Counted from the first letter of the stretch, positions 1-6,545 are shown. The stretch: DNA of 8,913 bases from CAZNQW01 sp964575225 (GCA_964575225.1 CAZNQW010000162.1:1-8913); one strand, 5' to 3'. The notes: generated from the sequence alone by a model not told the origin. Numbers and translations: made by a program.

Positions 1-21
1 GCACGCCGCGCCCCAGTTCGA

Positions 22-97
22 GCCTCCCCAACCCCGTCCTCGGGGTCAGGCTTACCCGGCGTCCCCGAGGACGGGGACGCGAGCAGAATTATTCACC
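22..97. repeat. Double-hairpin intergenic repeat, copy A
   Basis: CCCCGTCCTCGGGG (32-45) and its exact reverse complement CCCCGAGGACGGGG (63-76) form a perfect 14-bp stem with a 17-base loop, followed by ACGCGAGCAGAATTATTCACC. The left half matches 3598-3622 and the right half matches 8666-8705. It lies beyond the mannosidase stop but has no T-run in that direction. Confidence 0.65.
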
Positions 98-120
98 GGG
101 GGGCTGTATGAAAGGGGGCG

Positions 121-175
121 GGGGCGCAGCATGCCGCACCCGAAATCCATGGTCCCCGCGTTCGCGAGGGCGACG
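121..175 (+). repeat. Degenerate composite palindromic repeat
   Basis: GGGGCGCAGCATGCCGCACC followed by CCATGGTCCCCGCGTTCGCG and AGGGCGACG matches the module order at 3681-3732 and 4748-4800, with several mismatches. It sits just past the mannosidase stop, in inverted orientation relative to that gene. Bases 1-14 (GCACGCCGCGCCCC) may be the cut end of a further copy. Confidence 0.6.
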
Positions 176-206
176 TCTCGGACGGGGCGACGGCGGGGGC
201 GAGCGC

Positions 207-3200
207 CTACGACCCGCGGGGCAGCAACCGCAGCGTCAGAATCTGGTAGGGCCGCACAGAGAACTCGACAGCCTGCCCCTCGCAGGCCAACGCCTCCTGA
301 TCCTCCTCCAGCACATTGGTGCGCCAGGCGCCCGCCAGCGGCAGCGACGTCGTCAACCGGCAGGGGCCGCGCTGGCGCCGGCATTCGTACAGCCGGACGA
401 TCAATCCGCGCCCATCCTCGGCCTGCTTGACCGTCTCGATGACCACGTGGGCTTGGTCGACCTGCACGAGGGGGACTGGCGCGGACACCACCCCCACCCC
501 TTTTGTGACTCCCGCCCACACCCACAGCGGATCGTTGAGGGCATAGGCCTCGGCGATGGTCTCGTGGCCCCAGCGACCCCGGTGGGGCAAAAGGCTGTAG
601 GCAAAGCGGTGCTCGCCCAGGTCGGCCACCGGGTCCGGCTCGGTGGTCCCCCGCAGCAGGGTCAGGCGCATCACCCCGTCATGGATGTCGTGCCCATACT
701 TGCAGTCGTTGAGTAGGCTGACGCCATAGCCGCCCTCGCTGAGGTCGGCCCACTTTTGGGCCGCCACCTCGAACTGGGCCCAATCCCAACTCTTGTTGCG
801 ATGGGTGGGGCGCTCGACGTTGCCCCACTGGATCTCGTAGGTCGCCGTGGGCGACAGCACGTCCACCGGAAAGGCCACCTTGAGCAGGACGTGGCGCTCC
901 CGCCATTGAACCGTCGTGTCGAAATCCAGGCGCCGGGCGTCGCGGGCCAGCGAGACACGCTGCACCCAGTCGCTGTGACGCACCCTGCGGCGGATCTCCA
1001 GCGCGGCCCGCAGCGGCCCGGCCTCCATCAGGGCGATGGACTGGGCCGGATCGGCCAACCACATCCGGTCGTCGTAATAGATGTCGATCTCCCACGAATC
1101 GGGCGTCTTGGGCCGGTCCTCGAAAATCTGGAGCTGGTTGGCCACCGCGCCGGGGGGCAATACCTCCCGCCCGGCCTCCCTGTCGTAAAGGCGGACGATG
1201 TCGCCGGAGCCGTCGAACTCGACGCGCAAAAAGCGGTTCTCGAGGAGCCGGGAGGAGACCTGCAACCCGTCGTCGGGCGGCGGCATCTCTCCCTCCTCGC
1301 CCGGCAGCAGCGGCGTCAGGCTGTAGGGCGGCACCTCGCCCACGTCCAGCAGCAGACCTTGGTCGGTGGTCTGGGTCGCCACCACGCGGCCGTCGGGCCG
1401 CCGCAGCGCGCGCCCATTCACGGGGCAGCCGGGCCACAGGGCCAGGTCCCGCCGTGTAAACGAGGTGGGGTTCACCACCCACAGCTCGCCGCCCAATGGG
1501 TCAGGCGGGGCGCCCGTCAGGGCCATCATCGCTCCCTCCCGAACGTTCTCGGCCGTCGCTGCCACCTCGGCATACTGGGCCTGCGATTCGGCATAGACGG
1601 CGGTGATGCTCGATCCAGGGATGATGTCGTGAAACTGGTTGAGGCAGACGGTTTCCCAGGCCTGGCGCAGCTCCCGATGGGGGTAGGCGTAGCCGGGCGC
1701 GAGGGTCGCCGCCATTGCTGCCAGGAACTCGGCGTCGTGCAGCAGAAACTCGCTCTTGCGGTTGGCGCGCTTGTTGCGGGCCTGGGTGGTGTAGGTTCCG
1801 CGGTGATATTCCAGGTACAACTCCCCGTTCCAGGTGGGCAGCCGGTCGCCCACAGCCGCCTCCAGCGACCGGAAAAAGTCGAGGGCCCGCCCGGTGCGCA
1901 CCCGGGGCAGGCCGGGCATCCCGTCCATGGCCTCCAGGTTTTCCAGCATCTCGTGGGTGGGGCCCCCACCGCCATCGCCAAAGCCGTAAGCCATCAGCAG
2001 CGGCGGTGTCTGCCCCGGCCTGCCCCAGTCCTTCTGCTGAAAGTTGGCCCAGGTGTTGCGCACGCCGGCCGGGGTGACCATGGCATTGTAGGTGCTGGCA
2101 AAGGAATCGCCCCCCTCGCGGATGGGGCTGAAATGGGTCAGCACCCGGGTGCCGTCCAGCCCCTGCCACCAGAAGGAATCGTAGGGCAGGCGGTTGTACT
2201 GGCTCCAGCCGATCTCGATGGTAAAGAAATACTCTAGCCCGGCCTCGCGGATGAGCTGGGGCAGGTTCCAGGCATAGCCGAACACGTCGGGCAGCCACAA
2301 CACGGGTGACGCAGCGCCGGGCCCAAACTGCTCCCGAAAGAAGGTCTGGCCCAACAGCAACTGGCGGGCCAGCGACTCGGGACCCGACAGGTTGCAGTCG
2401 GCCTCCACCCACATGCCGCCGAGGGCCTCCCAGCGCCCGTCGGCCACCCGCTGGCGGATCGCCTCGAACAGGGCCGGGTACCCCTGGCGGACATAATCGT
2501 AGAGCTGGGGCTGGCTCTGGGCGAAATAGAAATCGGGGGGCTGCTCCATCAACCGGATGGCGTTGTGAAACGTGCGCCCGGCCTTGTGCCGGGTCTGATC
2601 CAGCGTCCACAGCCAAGCCACGTCGATGTGAGCGTGGCCCACCGCCGTGACGTCGGCATCGAGGGGCGCGCCGGCGCGGCCGATGCCCTCCCGCAGTGCA
2701 GCCAAGGCCACCGACACGCTGGCGTAGAATTCGTCGCCCAGGGGCTCGAGCGTGTCCAACCGCTTAAAGGCCTCGTCGAGGGCGTTGAACAGGTGGGCGC
2801 GGGTCGGGTCGTCGTCGGGCAGCGCGCAAGCCGTGCCCAGGGCCACCCGCGCCCGGGCGATCAGCTCGCGGGTGGGGGAATCGACTTGGACCACGTGGCA
2901 AGGCTTCATTCGCAGTTGGATGTCGCTCCCCCCGCGGATCACCCCCGGCTCGGAGAAGGAGAAATCGGGCGCGCCGCCGGCCCAACCGTGCAGGGCCAGG
3001 GTGTGGGGTCGGCCGTCGGCCAGGCCGTCGGGCAGGCGCACCTCCTGGTGGTGGCGGTCGCACGAGGCCAGGGGTTGCCCGTCCATGTACACCAGGCAGT
3101 CGGGGTGGGAAAAGTCGCCTGCCTCGTCGATGGGCAACAGCAGCGCCAAAGGCCCCTCCCTCGCCCATTCCTCCGGGATCTGGAAGGTGGCGCGCAGGCA

Positions 3201-3434
3201 AAAGGTGGCGTCGGCCCGGCCCCAGAATCCACCCCAGGGGATCTCGGGCCAGCCGGCGTCGTCGGCGCCCGGCTCCACGGGGGGGCCGGGCCCGGGGGCC
3301 GTCCAGTTCCCGGTAGCGANNNNNNNNNNGCTCTTCCGATCTTAGGCCATCGGGCCGATGACGTACAGCCGCTTTTTGAGTTTTTCGGCCGTCCAGCGGA
3401 TCTGGTGGTACAGGCTGCGTGGGTCAGCGGTCAT
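207..3434 (-). CDS. GH38 alpha-mannosidase, interrupted by assembly gap
   Basis: Glycoside hydrolase family 38 enzyme, expected to release alpha-mannose from glycans using a zinc ion. From a GTG-read codon at 3278 the frame runs 1023 residues to TAG at 207-209. Numbered from there: N-terminal beta-rich region about 1-205; catalytic barrel about 210-485 with zinc ligands in GHAHIDVAW (H217, D219) and nucleophile D331 in WLPDVFG; helical middle domain with YHRGTYTTQARNKRANRKSE (491-510) and zinc-ligand H550 in NQFHDIIPGSS; C-terminal beta domains with NDCKYGHD (857-864) and VVIETVKQAEDG. The true start is ATG at 3432-3434: the 30 codons down to 3345 read MTADPRSLYHQIRWTAEKLK..., the usual N-terminus of these bacterial enzymes, with AAAGGTG upstream as ribosome site. 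The N gap, adapter and a likely extra base (3279-3285) break the frame, so the gene is probably intact in the organism. Full length about 1070-1080 residues. No signal peptide is evident, suggesting a cytoplasmic enzyme. Confidence 0.93.
3320..3329. other. Assembly gap (10 N)
   Basis: Ten N bases join two contigs inside the mannosidase gene. Family alignment from memory suggests roughly ten residues are missing between MTADP...VIGPMA(Y) and the YREL segment, so the true gap is probably about 30 bases and the ten Ns look like a placeholder. Confidence 0.98.
3330..3342. other. Illumina adapter remnant
   Basis: GCTCTTCCGATCT, directly beside the N run, is exactly the 3' end of the standard Illumina TruSeq adapter (reverse complement AGATCGGAAGAGC). 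It is not genomic. It creates an artificial TAA (3344-3342 on the minus strand) in the mannosidase frame by joining genomic TA to the adapter's first A. Confidence 0.97.
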
Positions 3435-3478
3435 GGCGCACCTTTGTCCTCATCGGTATTTTCGGGCGTTGCCCTGCC

Positions 3479-3507
3479 ATTATGGGCGACGAACGAGGCA
3501 CTGTCAA
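3479..3507 (-). promoter_or_regulatory. Sigma70-type promoter for the mannosidase gene
   Basis: On the minus strand, TTGACA (3507-3502) is followed after exactly 17 bp by CATAAT (3484-3479). Transcription would begin near 3472, giving a leader of about 37 bases before the ATG at 3434. The -35 is perfect and the -10 matches 5 of 6. Its position confirms 3434 as the gene start rather than the GTG at 3278. Confidence 0.8.
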
Positions 3508-3596
3508 TCCGGGGTTCCCGGCGGTGATCGGGTGCGGTGGACCTGCCACAAAGGGCACAAGTTTCAAAGGGAGGACCGCGCTTGGACGGGGGCGAC

Positions 3597-3680
3597 GCTC
3601 CCTGACTCCGTCCCCGGGGTCAGGCGCCGTTGCGCATCCTCGAGGATGGTGCCGTGCGGACACAGGGCGGTGAGCAATGG
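3597..3680. repeat. Double-hairpin intergenic repeat, copy B
   Basis: The left arm CCTGACTCC/GGGGTCAGG (3601-3609, 3616-3624) matches the left arm of the copy at 23-51, sharing CCGTCC(C/T)CGGGGTCAGGC. A second perfect 14-base palindrome, CATCCTCGAGGATG, lies at 3635-3648. The element ends in GTGAGCAATG, like the other copies (GAGCA...). Confidence 0.6.
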
Positions 3681-3732
3681 GTAGGGGCGCGGCATGCCGC
3701 GCCATGGACCCCCGCTTGCGAGGCTGTGACGG
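3681..3732 (+). repeat. Composite palindromic repeat (GTAGGGGC + CCCGC module)
   Basis: GTAGGGGCGCGG opens a unit with a perfect 18-base palindrome at 3686-3703, followed directly by ATGGACCCCCGCTTGCGAGG, a degenerate form of the second hairpin. The same two modules occur in the same order at 4748-4800 and, more decayed, at 121-175. Confidence 0.8.
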
Positions 3733-3795
3733 TGCTCTTTGCGGCCCTATAGGAATTCCCACCAACCTGTATACACAACCGACGTCGGCCCGCCC

Positions 3796-3824
3796 TTGCT
3801 GCCGACCCGTAAGTGCGCTATAAT
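3796..3824 (+). promoter_or_regulatory. Promoter for the alpha/beta hydrolase gene
   Basis: A perfect TATAAT (3819-3824) lies 17 bp after TTGCTG (3796-3801), a partial -35 match. Transcription would start near 3831, leaving a leader of about 70 bases that contains the GTAGCCGC tandem repeat. Confidence 0.6.
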
Positions 3825-3832
3825 GCCCGAGC

Positions 3833-3864
3833 GTAGCCGCGTAGCCGCGTAGCCGCGAAGCCGC
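3833..3864 (+). repeat. 8-bp tandem repeat (GTAGCCGC x3 + GAAGCCGC)
   Basis: Three perfect GTAGCCGC units (3833, 3841, 3849) and one variant GAAGCCGC (3857) lie in the hydrolase leader, just after the predicted transcription start. The last units can pair with CTTCTCGGCT (3864-3873) as a stem with one mismatch. The region ends 22 bp before the ribosome-binding site. Confidence 0.85.
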
Positions 3865-3899
3865 TTCTCGGCTGCCCATCACAGAGAAAGGACGGAGCC

Positions 3900-4751
3900 A
3901 TGAACGCCGACGCCCACCAGCCGCCGCCTCTGCACCTCTTTGGGGGACAGGGTCCCTTGCTGCACCTGGCCCACGCCAACGGCTTTCCGCCGGGCGCCTA
4001 CCGCCAACTGGCCCAGACCCTGACGGCCCGCTTCCGCGTGGCCGGCCTCCCTCTGCGCCCCCTGTGGCCCGGCAGCTCGCCTGCCAGCGCCCCCACCTGG
4101 CGCCCGCTGGCGGCCGACCTGGTGGCGGCCCTGGAACGCGAGGGAGAGGGGGATATCGTCGGCGTGGGCCATTCGCTGGGCGGTGTTCTGACCCTGTGGG
4201 CGGCCATCGACCGTCCCGATCTCTTTCGGGCTGTGGTCCTGATCGACCCGGTGATCCTGCCCCGCCGCTGGCTGTGGTCGATGCGCCTGTTGCGGGCCGC
4301 CGGCCTGGGCCATCGCCAACCACTGGTCCAGGGGGCGCTGCGACGGCGCACCCGCTGGCCCAGCCGCGCCGCCTGCCTGGACCATCTGCGCCGCAAGCCC
4401 CTCTTTGCCGCTTGGGCCGACGGCGCCCTCGAGGACTATGTCGACTCGGCCACGCGCTTCTTGGCCGACGGTTCGGTCGAGTTGATCTATCCCCCCGCCT
4501 GGGAAGCCCACATCTTTGCCACCACCCCCACGGACATCTGGCGCGACGTGCCCAAACTCCGCACGCCCACCCTGTTGGTCCGTGGCGAGCGGTCGACCAC
4601 CTTTTTGGGGCCGGTGGCCGCGCGATTGGTCCAGATGCTGCCCCATGCGCAACGGGTCACCATCGCCGGAGCCGGGCACCTGGCGCCGATGGAACGCCCG
4701 GCCGAAACGGCCGCTGCCGTTCTAGATTTCTTGGATCGATGCACATCGTAG
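3900..4751 (+). CDS. Alpha/beta hydrolase
   Basis: 283-residue single-domain alpha/beta-hydrolase-fold protein, probably a cytoplasmic esterase or related hydrolase; the substrate cannot be told from sequence. The oxyanion-loop motif HANGFP lies at 25-30, nucleophile elbow GVGHSLGG at 88-95 (S92), and catalytic His in GAGHLAPMERP (H260). The acid is less clear: E230 in LLVRGERS sits where the charge-relay acid is expected. A lid/cap region spans about 120-215 and is rich in Arg and Trp. The ATG at 3900 is preceded by AAAGGA with 7 bp spacing, and a TATAAT promoter lies about 75 bp upstream. Its TAG stop (4749-4751) is the TAG of a GTAGGGGCGCGG repeat that begins at 4748. It has no close operon partner: 578 bp of repeats separate it from the next gene. 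Confidence 0.9.
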   Translation: MNADAHQPPPLHLFGGQGPLLHLAHANGFPPGAYRQLAQTLTARFRVAGLPLRPLWPGSSPASAPTWRPLAADLVAALEREGEGDIVGVGHSLGGVLTLWAAIDRPDLFRAVVLIDPVILPRRWLWSMRLLRAAGLGHRQPLVQGALRRRTRWPSRAACLDHLRRKPLFAAWADGALEDYVDSATRFLADGSVELIYPPAWEAHIFATTPTDIWRDVPKLRTPTLLVRGERSTTFLGPVAARLVQMLPHAQRVTIAGAGHLAPMERPAETAAAVLDFLDRCTS

Positions 4752-4800
4752 GGGCGCGGCATGCCGCGCCCATGGACCCCCGCGTTCGCGGGGGTGACGG
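4748..4800 (+). repeat. Composite palindromic repeat overlapping a stop codon
   Basis: Best-preserved composite copy: GTAGGGGCGCGG begins at 4748 and includes a perfect 20-base palindrome at 4752-4771. A second hairpin follows, ACCCCCGCG/CGCGGGGGT (4776-4784 and 4787-4795), then TGACGG. Bases 4749-4751 (TAG) serve as the stop of the hydrolase gene. Confidence 0.85.
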
Positions 4801-4844
4801 CGCAGGCGGGGATGACGCCCTGGGCAGGAGCCCATTGGGTCCAG

Positions 4845-4871
4845 CCACGAATTGCACGAATTTCACAAATA
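4845..4871. repeat. 9-bp tandem repeat (CACGAATT type)
   Basis: Three successive 9-base units read CCACGAATT, GCACGAATT, TCACAAATA. On the minus strand this is the TTCGTG-periodic pattern. It is AT-richer than everything around it. Strings of this kind are, from memory, common between genes in many environmental genomes, but their origin is not clear. Confidence 0.65.
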
Positions 4872-4899
4872 GGCGCACACCCCTGGGGCCAGGCCAACA

Positions 4900-5030
4900 G
4901 AGACCGACCGAGTCGCGTCGCCTCCCACCTGCCTGCGCAGGCAGGCGCAACCGGATCGCGACCGGGCAACGCCTCACATGCGGGGGTCCGGGGGCTCGGC
5001 CGAGCCCCCACAAATGCCCTGCGGCGAAAG
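4900..5030 (+). repeat. Dispersed ~130-150-bp repeat, copy 1
   Basis: Shares blocks with 6402-6545 in the same order: GAGACCGACCGAGT; TCGCCTCCC; GCAACCGGATCGCGAC; GGCAACGCCT; ATGCGGGGGTCCGGGGGC; CTCGGCCGAGCCCCCA; CCCTGCGG. It contains a perfect 20-base palindrome (4990-5009). Compared with copy 2 it carries an extra 18-base palindrome CCTGCCTGCGCAGGCAGG (4928-4945), which looks like a nested insertion. Confidence 0.82.
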
Positions 5031-5093
5031 AGGCAGGCTTTTCGGGAGATTGGACCTTGTGGGTGAAATAGTCCGGCGGGCTTAATAGGCCAT

Positions 5094-5125
5094 GGATGCC
5101 CGCTCCCGCGGGCATGACGGAATGA
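5094..5125 (+). repeat. Short palindromic repeat (GCCCGC hairpin)
   Basis: ATGCCCGC/GCGGGCAT (5096-5103 and 5108-5115) form a perfect 8-bp stem with a 4-base loop, preceded by CCATGG and followed by GACGGAATGACC. The flanks (CCATGG, TGACG) match the second module of the composite repeat, so this is a solo copy with a different stem sequence. Confidence 0.6.
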
Positions 5126-5201
5126 CCGGGCCGAGCACACAGCCGGTTGGGACATGGTGGTTGGCCAAACTGAGAATGACTTTCACCCCCGGCAGCCCGC
5201 C

Positions 5202-5230
5202 TTGACGCGAGCCCGATTTTGTGACATACT
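5202..5230 (+). promoter_or_regulatory. Promoter for SRAP-moaD unit
   Basis: TTGACG (5202-5207) and CATACT (5225-5230) are separated by 17 bp, with TG at 5222-5223 forming an extended -10. Transcription would begin near 5237, giving a leader of about 93 bases. No LexA-like operator is recognisable, so SOS control cannot be read from the sequence. Confidence 0.6.
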
Positions 5231-5329
5231 GGAACGGCAAGCCCCGCTCAGGCTTTTTCCGGCAGCGTTTGGGACACCGGCATGGGGCCGGGACCTGCCG
5301 ATGGCCGAGCGGGGGCACAGGAGAGGGTC

Positions 5330-6028
5330 ATGTGCGGACGATTCACCCTGACCGATCCCGATCAGGCGCTGGCCGTTCAGTTCAACCTGCCGTCGATTCC
5401 CGACCTGGCGCCCCGCTACAACATCGCGCCCACCCAGCCGGTGGCGGCGGTACGCGAGGGCAGCGAGGGCGGCGGACGCGAAGGGACCCTGCTGCGCTGG
5501 GGCCTGATCCCCTTCTGGGCCCGAGATCCCTCCATCGGCGCCCGCTTGATCAATGCCCGTTCCGAGACGGTCGCCGAGAAACCGGCCTTTCGGGCGGCCT
5601 TTCGCCGCCGCCGGTGTCTGGTCGCGGCCGATGGCTTTTACGAGTGGCAAAAGGTCAGCGGCGGCAAGCAACCCTTCTTTATCCGCCTCCGCGAGGGCCG
5701 GCCCTTTGCCTTTGCCGGTCTGTGGGAGCTGTGGCAGGGCGAGGAGGGCCCCGCGATCGAATCTTGCACCCTGCTCACCACCCAACCCAACGACCTGATC
5801 CGCCCCCTGCACGACCGGATGCCGGTCATCCTCTCGCCCCACGATTATGACCTGTGGTTGGATCCCAAGGTGCAGCAACCGGACCGGCTGGAGCCCCTGC
5901 TGCGGGCCTATCCCGCGGCCGAGATGGAGGCCTGGACCGTGAGCCGCCGGGTGAACAGCCCGGCCCACGACGACCCGCGCTGCATCGAGCCGTTACCGTC
6001 CGGGCTCGAGTTAGGGATCGAGGCATGA
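5330..6028 (+). CDS. SRAP/YedK-HMCES family abasic-site-processing protein
   Basis: 232-residue SOS response-associated peptidase (SRAP) protein. This family traps abasic sites in single-stranded DNA by forming a covalent thiazolidine link through its N-terminal cysteine after Met removal, and protects stalled forks. All key residues are present: C2 in MCGRF, N75 in INARSET, E105 in DGFYEW, and H161 in HDRMPVIL, nearly the same numbering as E. coli YedK (C2, N75, E105, H160). The length is normal. The start must be the ATG at 5330 because Cys must be residue 2; AGGAG lies 6 bp upstream, so the in-frame start at 5282 is rejected. Its TGA overlaps the ATG of the MoaD-like gene (ATGA, 6025-6028), implying coupled translation. 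Confidence 0.96.
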   Translation: MCGRFTLTDPDQALAVQFNLPSIPDLAPRYNIAPTQPVAAVREGSEGGGREGTLLRWGLIPFWARDPSIGARLINARSETVAEKPAFRAAFRRRRCLVAADGFYEWQKVSGGKQPFFIRLREGRPFAFAGLWELWQGEEGPAIESCTLLTTQPNDLIRPLHDRMPVILSPHDYDLWLDPKVQQPDRLEPLLRAYPAAEMEAWTVSRRVNSPAHDDPRCIEPLPSGLELGIEA

Positions 6029-6270
6029 TCGCGATTACCGTGCACCTGCTGGCGGGGTTGCAGCGCCACCTGCCCGACGGCGTAGAGCCGGGGCAGGGAT
6101 ACCCGCTGGCGGTCGCTGACGGGGCGCGGGTTGGGGATGTTTTGGCAGAGCTGACCCTGGACGGCGCGGGGTCGGTCACCTGCCTGGTCAACGGCCGCCA
6201 CGCCGGCGACGATCAGCCCCTGCAGGAGGGCGACGTCCTGGCTGTGTTCCCGGCGGTAGGCGGGGGGTAG
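6025..6270 (+). CDS. MoaD/ThiS-family sulfur-carrier protein
   Basis: 81-residue ubiquitin-like sulfur carrier. MoaD-type proteins are adenylated at their C-terminal Gly-Gly by MoeB, converted to a thiocarboxylate, and donate sulfur to make the dithiolene of molybdopterin, which is shared by Mo and W enzymes. The sequence shows the beta-grasp pattern: ITVHLLAGLQRHL at the N-terminus, VGDVLAEL helix (37-44), VTCLVNGRHAGDDQPLQEGDVLAVFPAVGGG at 51-81. The FPAVGGG end aligns with the FPPVAGG end of E. coli MoaD. The start is ATG 6025, overlapping the SRAP stop; a start further upstream would read through SRAP. The TAG stop belongs to a GTAGGGGCAC repeat. ThiS or another carrier role is possible, but the AOR gene downstream favours W/Mo-cofactor synthesis. 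Confidence 0.88.
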   Translation: MIAITVHLLAGLQRHLPDGVEPGQGYPLAVADGARVGDVLAELTLDGAGSVTCLVNGRHAGDDQPLQEGDVLAVFPAVGGG

Positions 6271-6287
6271 GGGCACGCCGCAAGGCG
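6267..6287 (+). repeat. Partial GTAGGGGC repeat overlapping moaD-like stop
   Basis: GTAGGGGCACGCCGCAAGGC starts at 6267, and its TAG (6268-6270) is the stop codon of the sulfur-carrier gene. The palindrome is incomplete compared with the copy starting 34 bp downstream. Confidence 0.6.
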
Positions 6288-6300
6288 AGCAGAAATGAGG

Positions 6301-6353
6301 GTAGGGGCGACGCATGCGTCGCCCGAATGCGGGCGCGGCACGCCGTGCCCCTA
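6301..6353. repeat. Paired inverted GTAGGGGC palindromes
   Basis: GTAGGGGCGACG starts a unit at 6301 with a perfect 20-base palindrome (6305-6324). A second unit lies in opposite orientation, reading TAGGGGCACGGCG on the minus strand from 6353 down to 6331. Together they form a head-to-head pair bounded by TAGGGGC at both ends. Confidence 0.8.
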
Positions 6354-6401
6354 TGATACGCACACATGGGCATCCTCTCGGAAGATGGGGCCCGGCCTGT
6401 C

Positions 6402-6545
6402 GAGATCGACCGAGTTGGATCGCCTCCCGTGCAACCGGATTGCGACAAGGCAACGCCTGAAATGCGGGGGTCCGGGGGCCGCAGGTCGCTGGGCCGGGGG
6501 TTTGGGGGCTCGGCTGAGCCCCCAAAAAGACCCTGCGGTGCAAGG
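6402..6545 (+). repeat. Dispersed ~130-150-bp repeat, copy 2
   Basis: Same block order as 4900-5030: GAGATCGACCGAGT, TCGCCTCCC, GCAACCGGATTGCGAC, GGCAACGCCT, ATGCGGGGGTCCGGGGGC, then an extra ~25-base GC-rich insertion (about 6480-6503), then CTCGGCTGAGCCCCCA and CCCTGCGG. The conserved hairpin here is TTTGGGGGCTC/GAGCCCCCAAA (6501-6511, 6516-6526), an 11-bp stem with a 4-base loop. It lies 165 bp upstream of the AOR start. Confidence 0.82.

Larger units (their letters stand above)
3435..3899. other. Divergent intergenic region, 465 bp
   Basis: Lies between the left-facing mannosidase and right-facing hydrolase genes. It holds a promoter for each, a double-hairpin repeat (3597-3680), a composite palindromic repeat (3681-3732) and an 8-bp tandem repeat in the hydrolase leader. 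No coding region is supported here; the open frames crossing it are shadows or products of the repeats. Confidence 0.75.
4752..5329. other. Intergenic repeat region, 578 bp
   Basis: Holds the rest of the composite palindrome, a 9-bp tandem repeat (4845-4871), the first copy of a ~130-150-bp dispersed repeat (4900-5030), a short hairpin (5094-5125) and the SRAP promoter (5202-5230). No credible coding region is seen; open frames here run through repeats. Confidence 0.75.

Noticed and set aside
756..2237. Long plus-strand open frame (493 codons) across the mannosidase gene
   Set aside because: It is antisense to a clear GH38 coding region with all catalytic motifs. Long antisense frames are expected in high-GC DNA, and the translation shows no recognisable motif.
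2565..3527. Plus-strand open frame crossing the N gap
   Set aside because: It is antisense to the mannosidase and depends on undetermined bases and adapter sequence, so it cannot be real.
3424..4323. Minus-strand frame over the hydrolase start and intergenic region
   Set aside because: It overlaps promoters and repeats and is antisense to a well-supported alpha/beta hydrolase; the translation is low-complexity Gly/Arg/Pro.
3681..4800. Palindromic repeats as a CRISPR array
   Set aside because: Copies are hundreds of bases to kilobases apart, have variable stems and lack regular spacers; no cas gene is present.
4990..5009. GGGGGCTC palindrome as a rho-independent terminator
   Set aside because: No T-run follows on either strand; copy 2 is followed by AAAAAGA on the plus strand. 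It belongs to a dispersed repeat.
5282..5329. Upstream start for the SRAP gene
   Set aside because: SRAP chemistry needs cysteine as residue 2, which fixes the start at 5330, and AGGAG is correctly placed for it.
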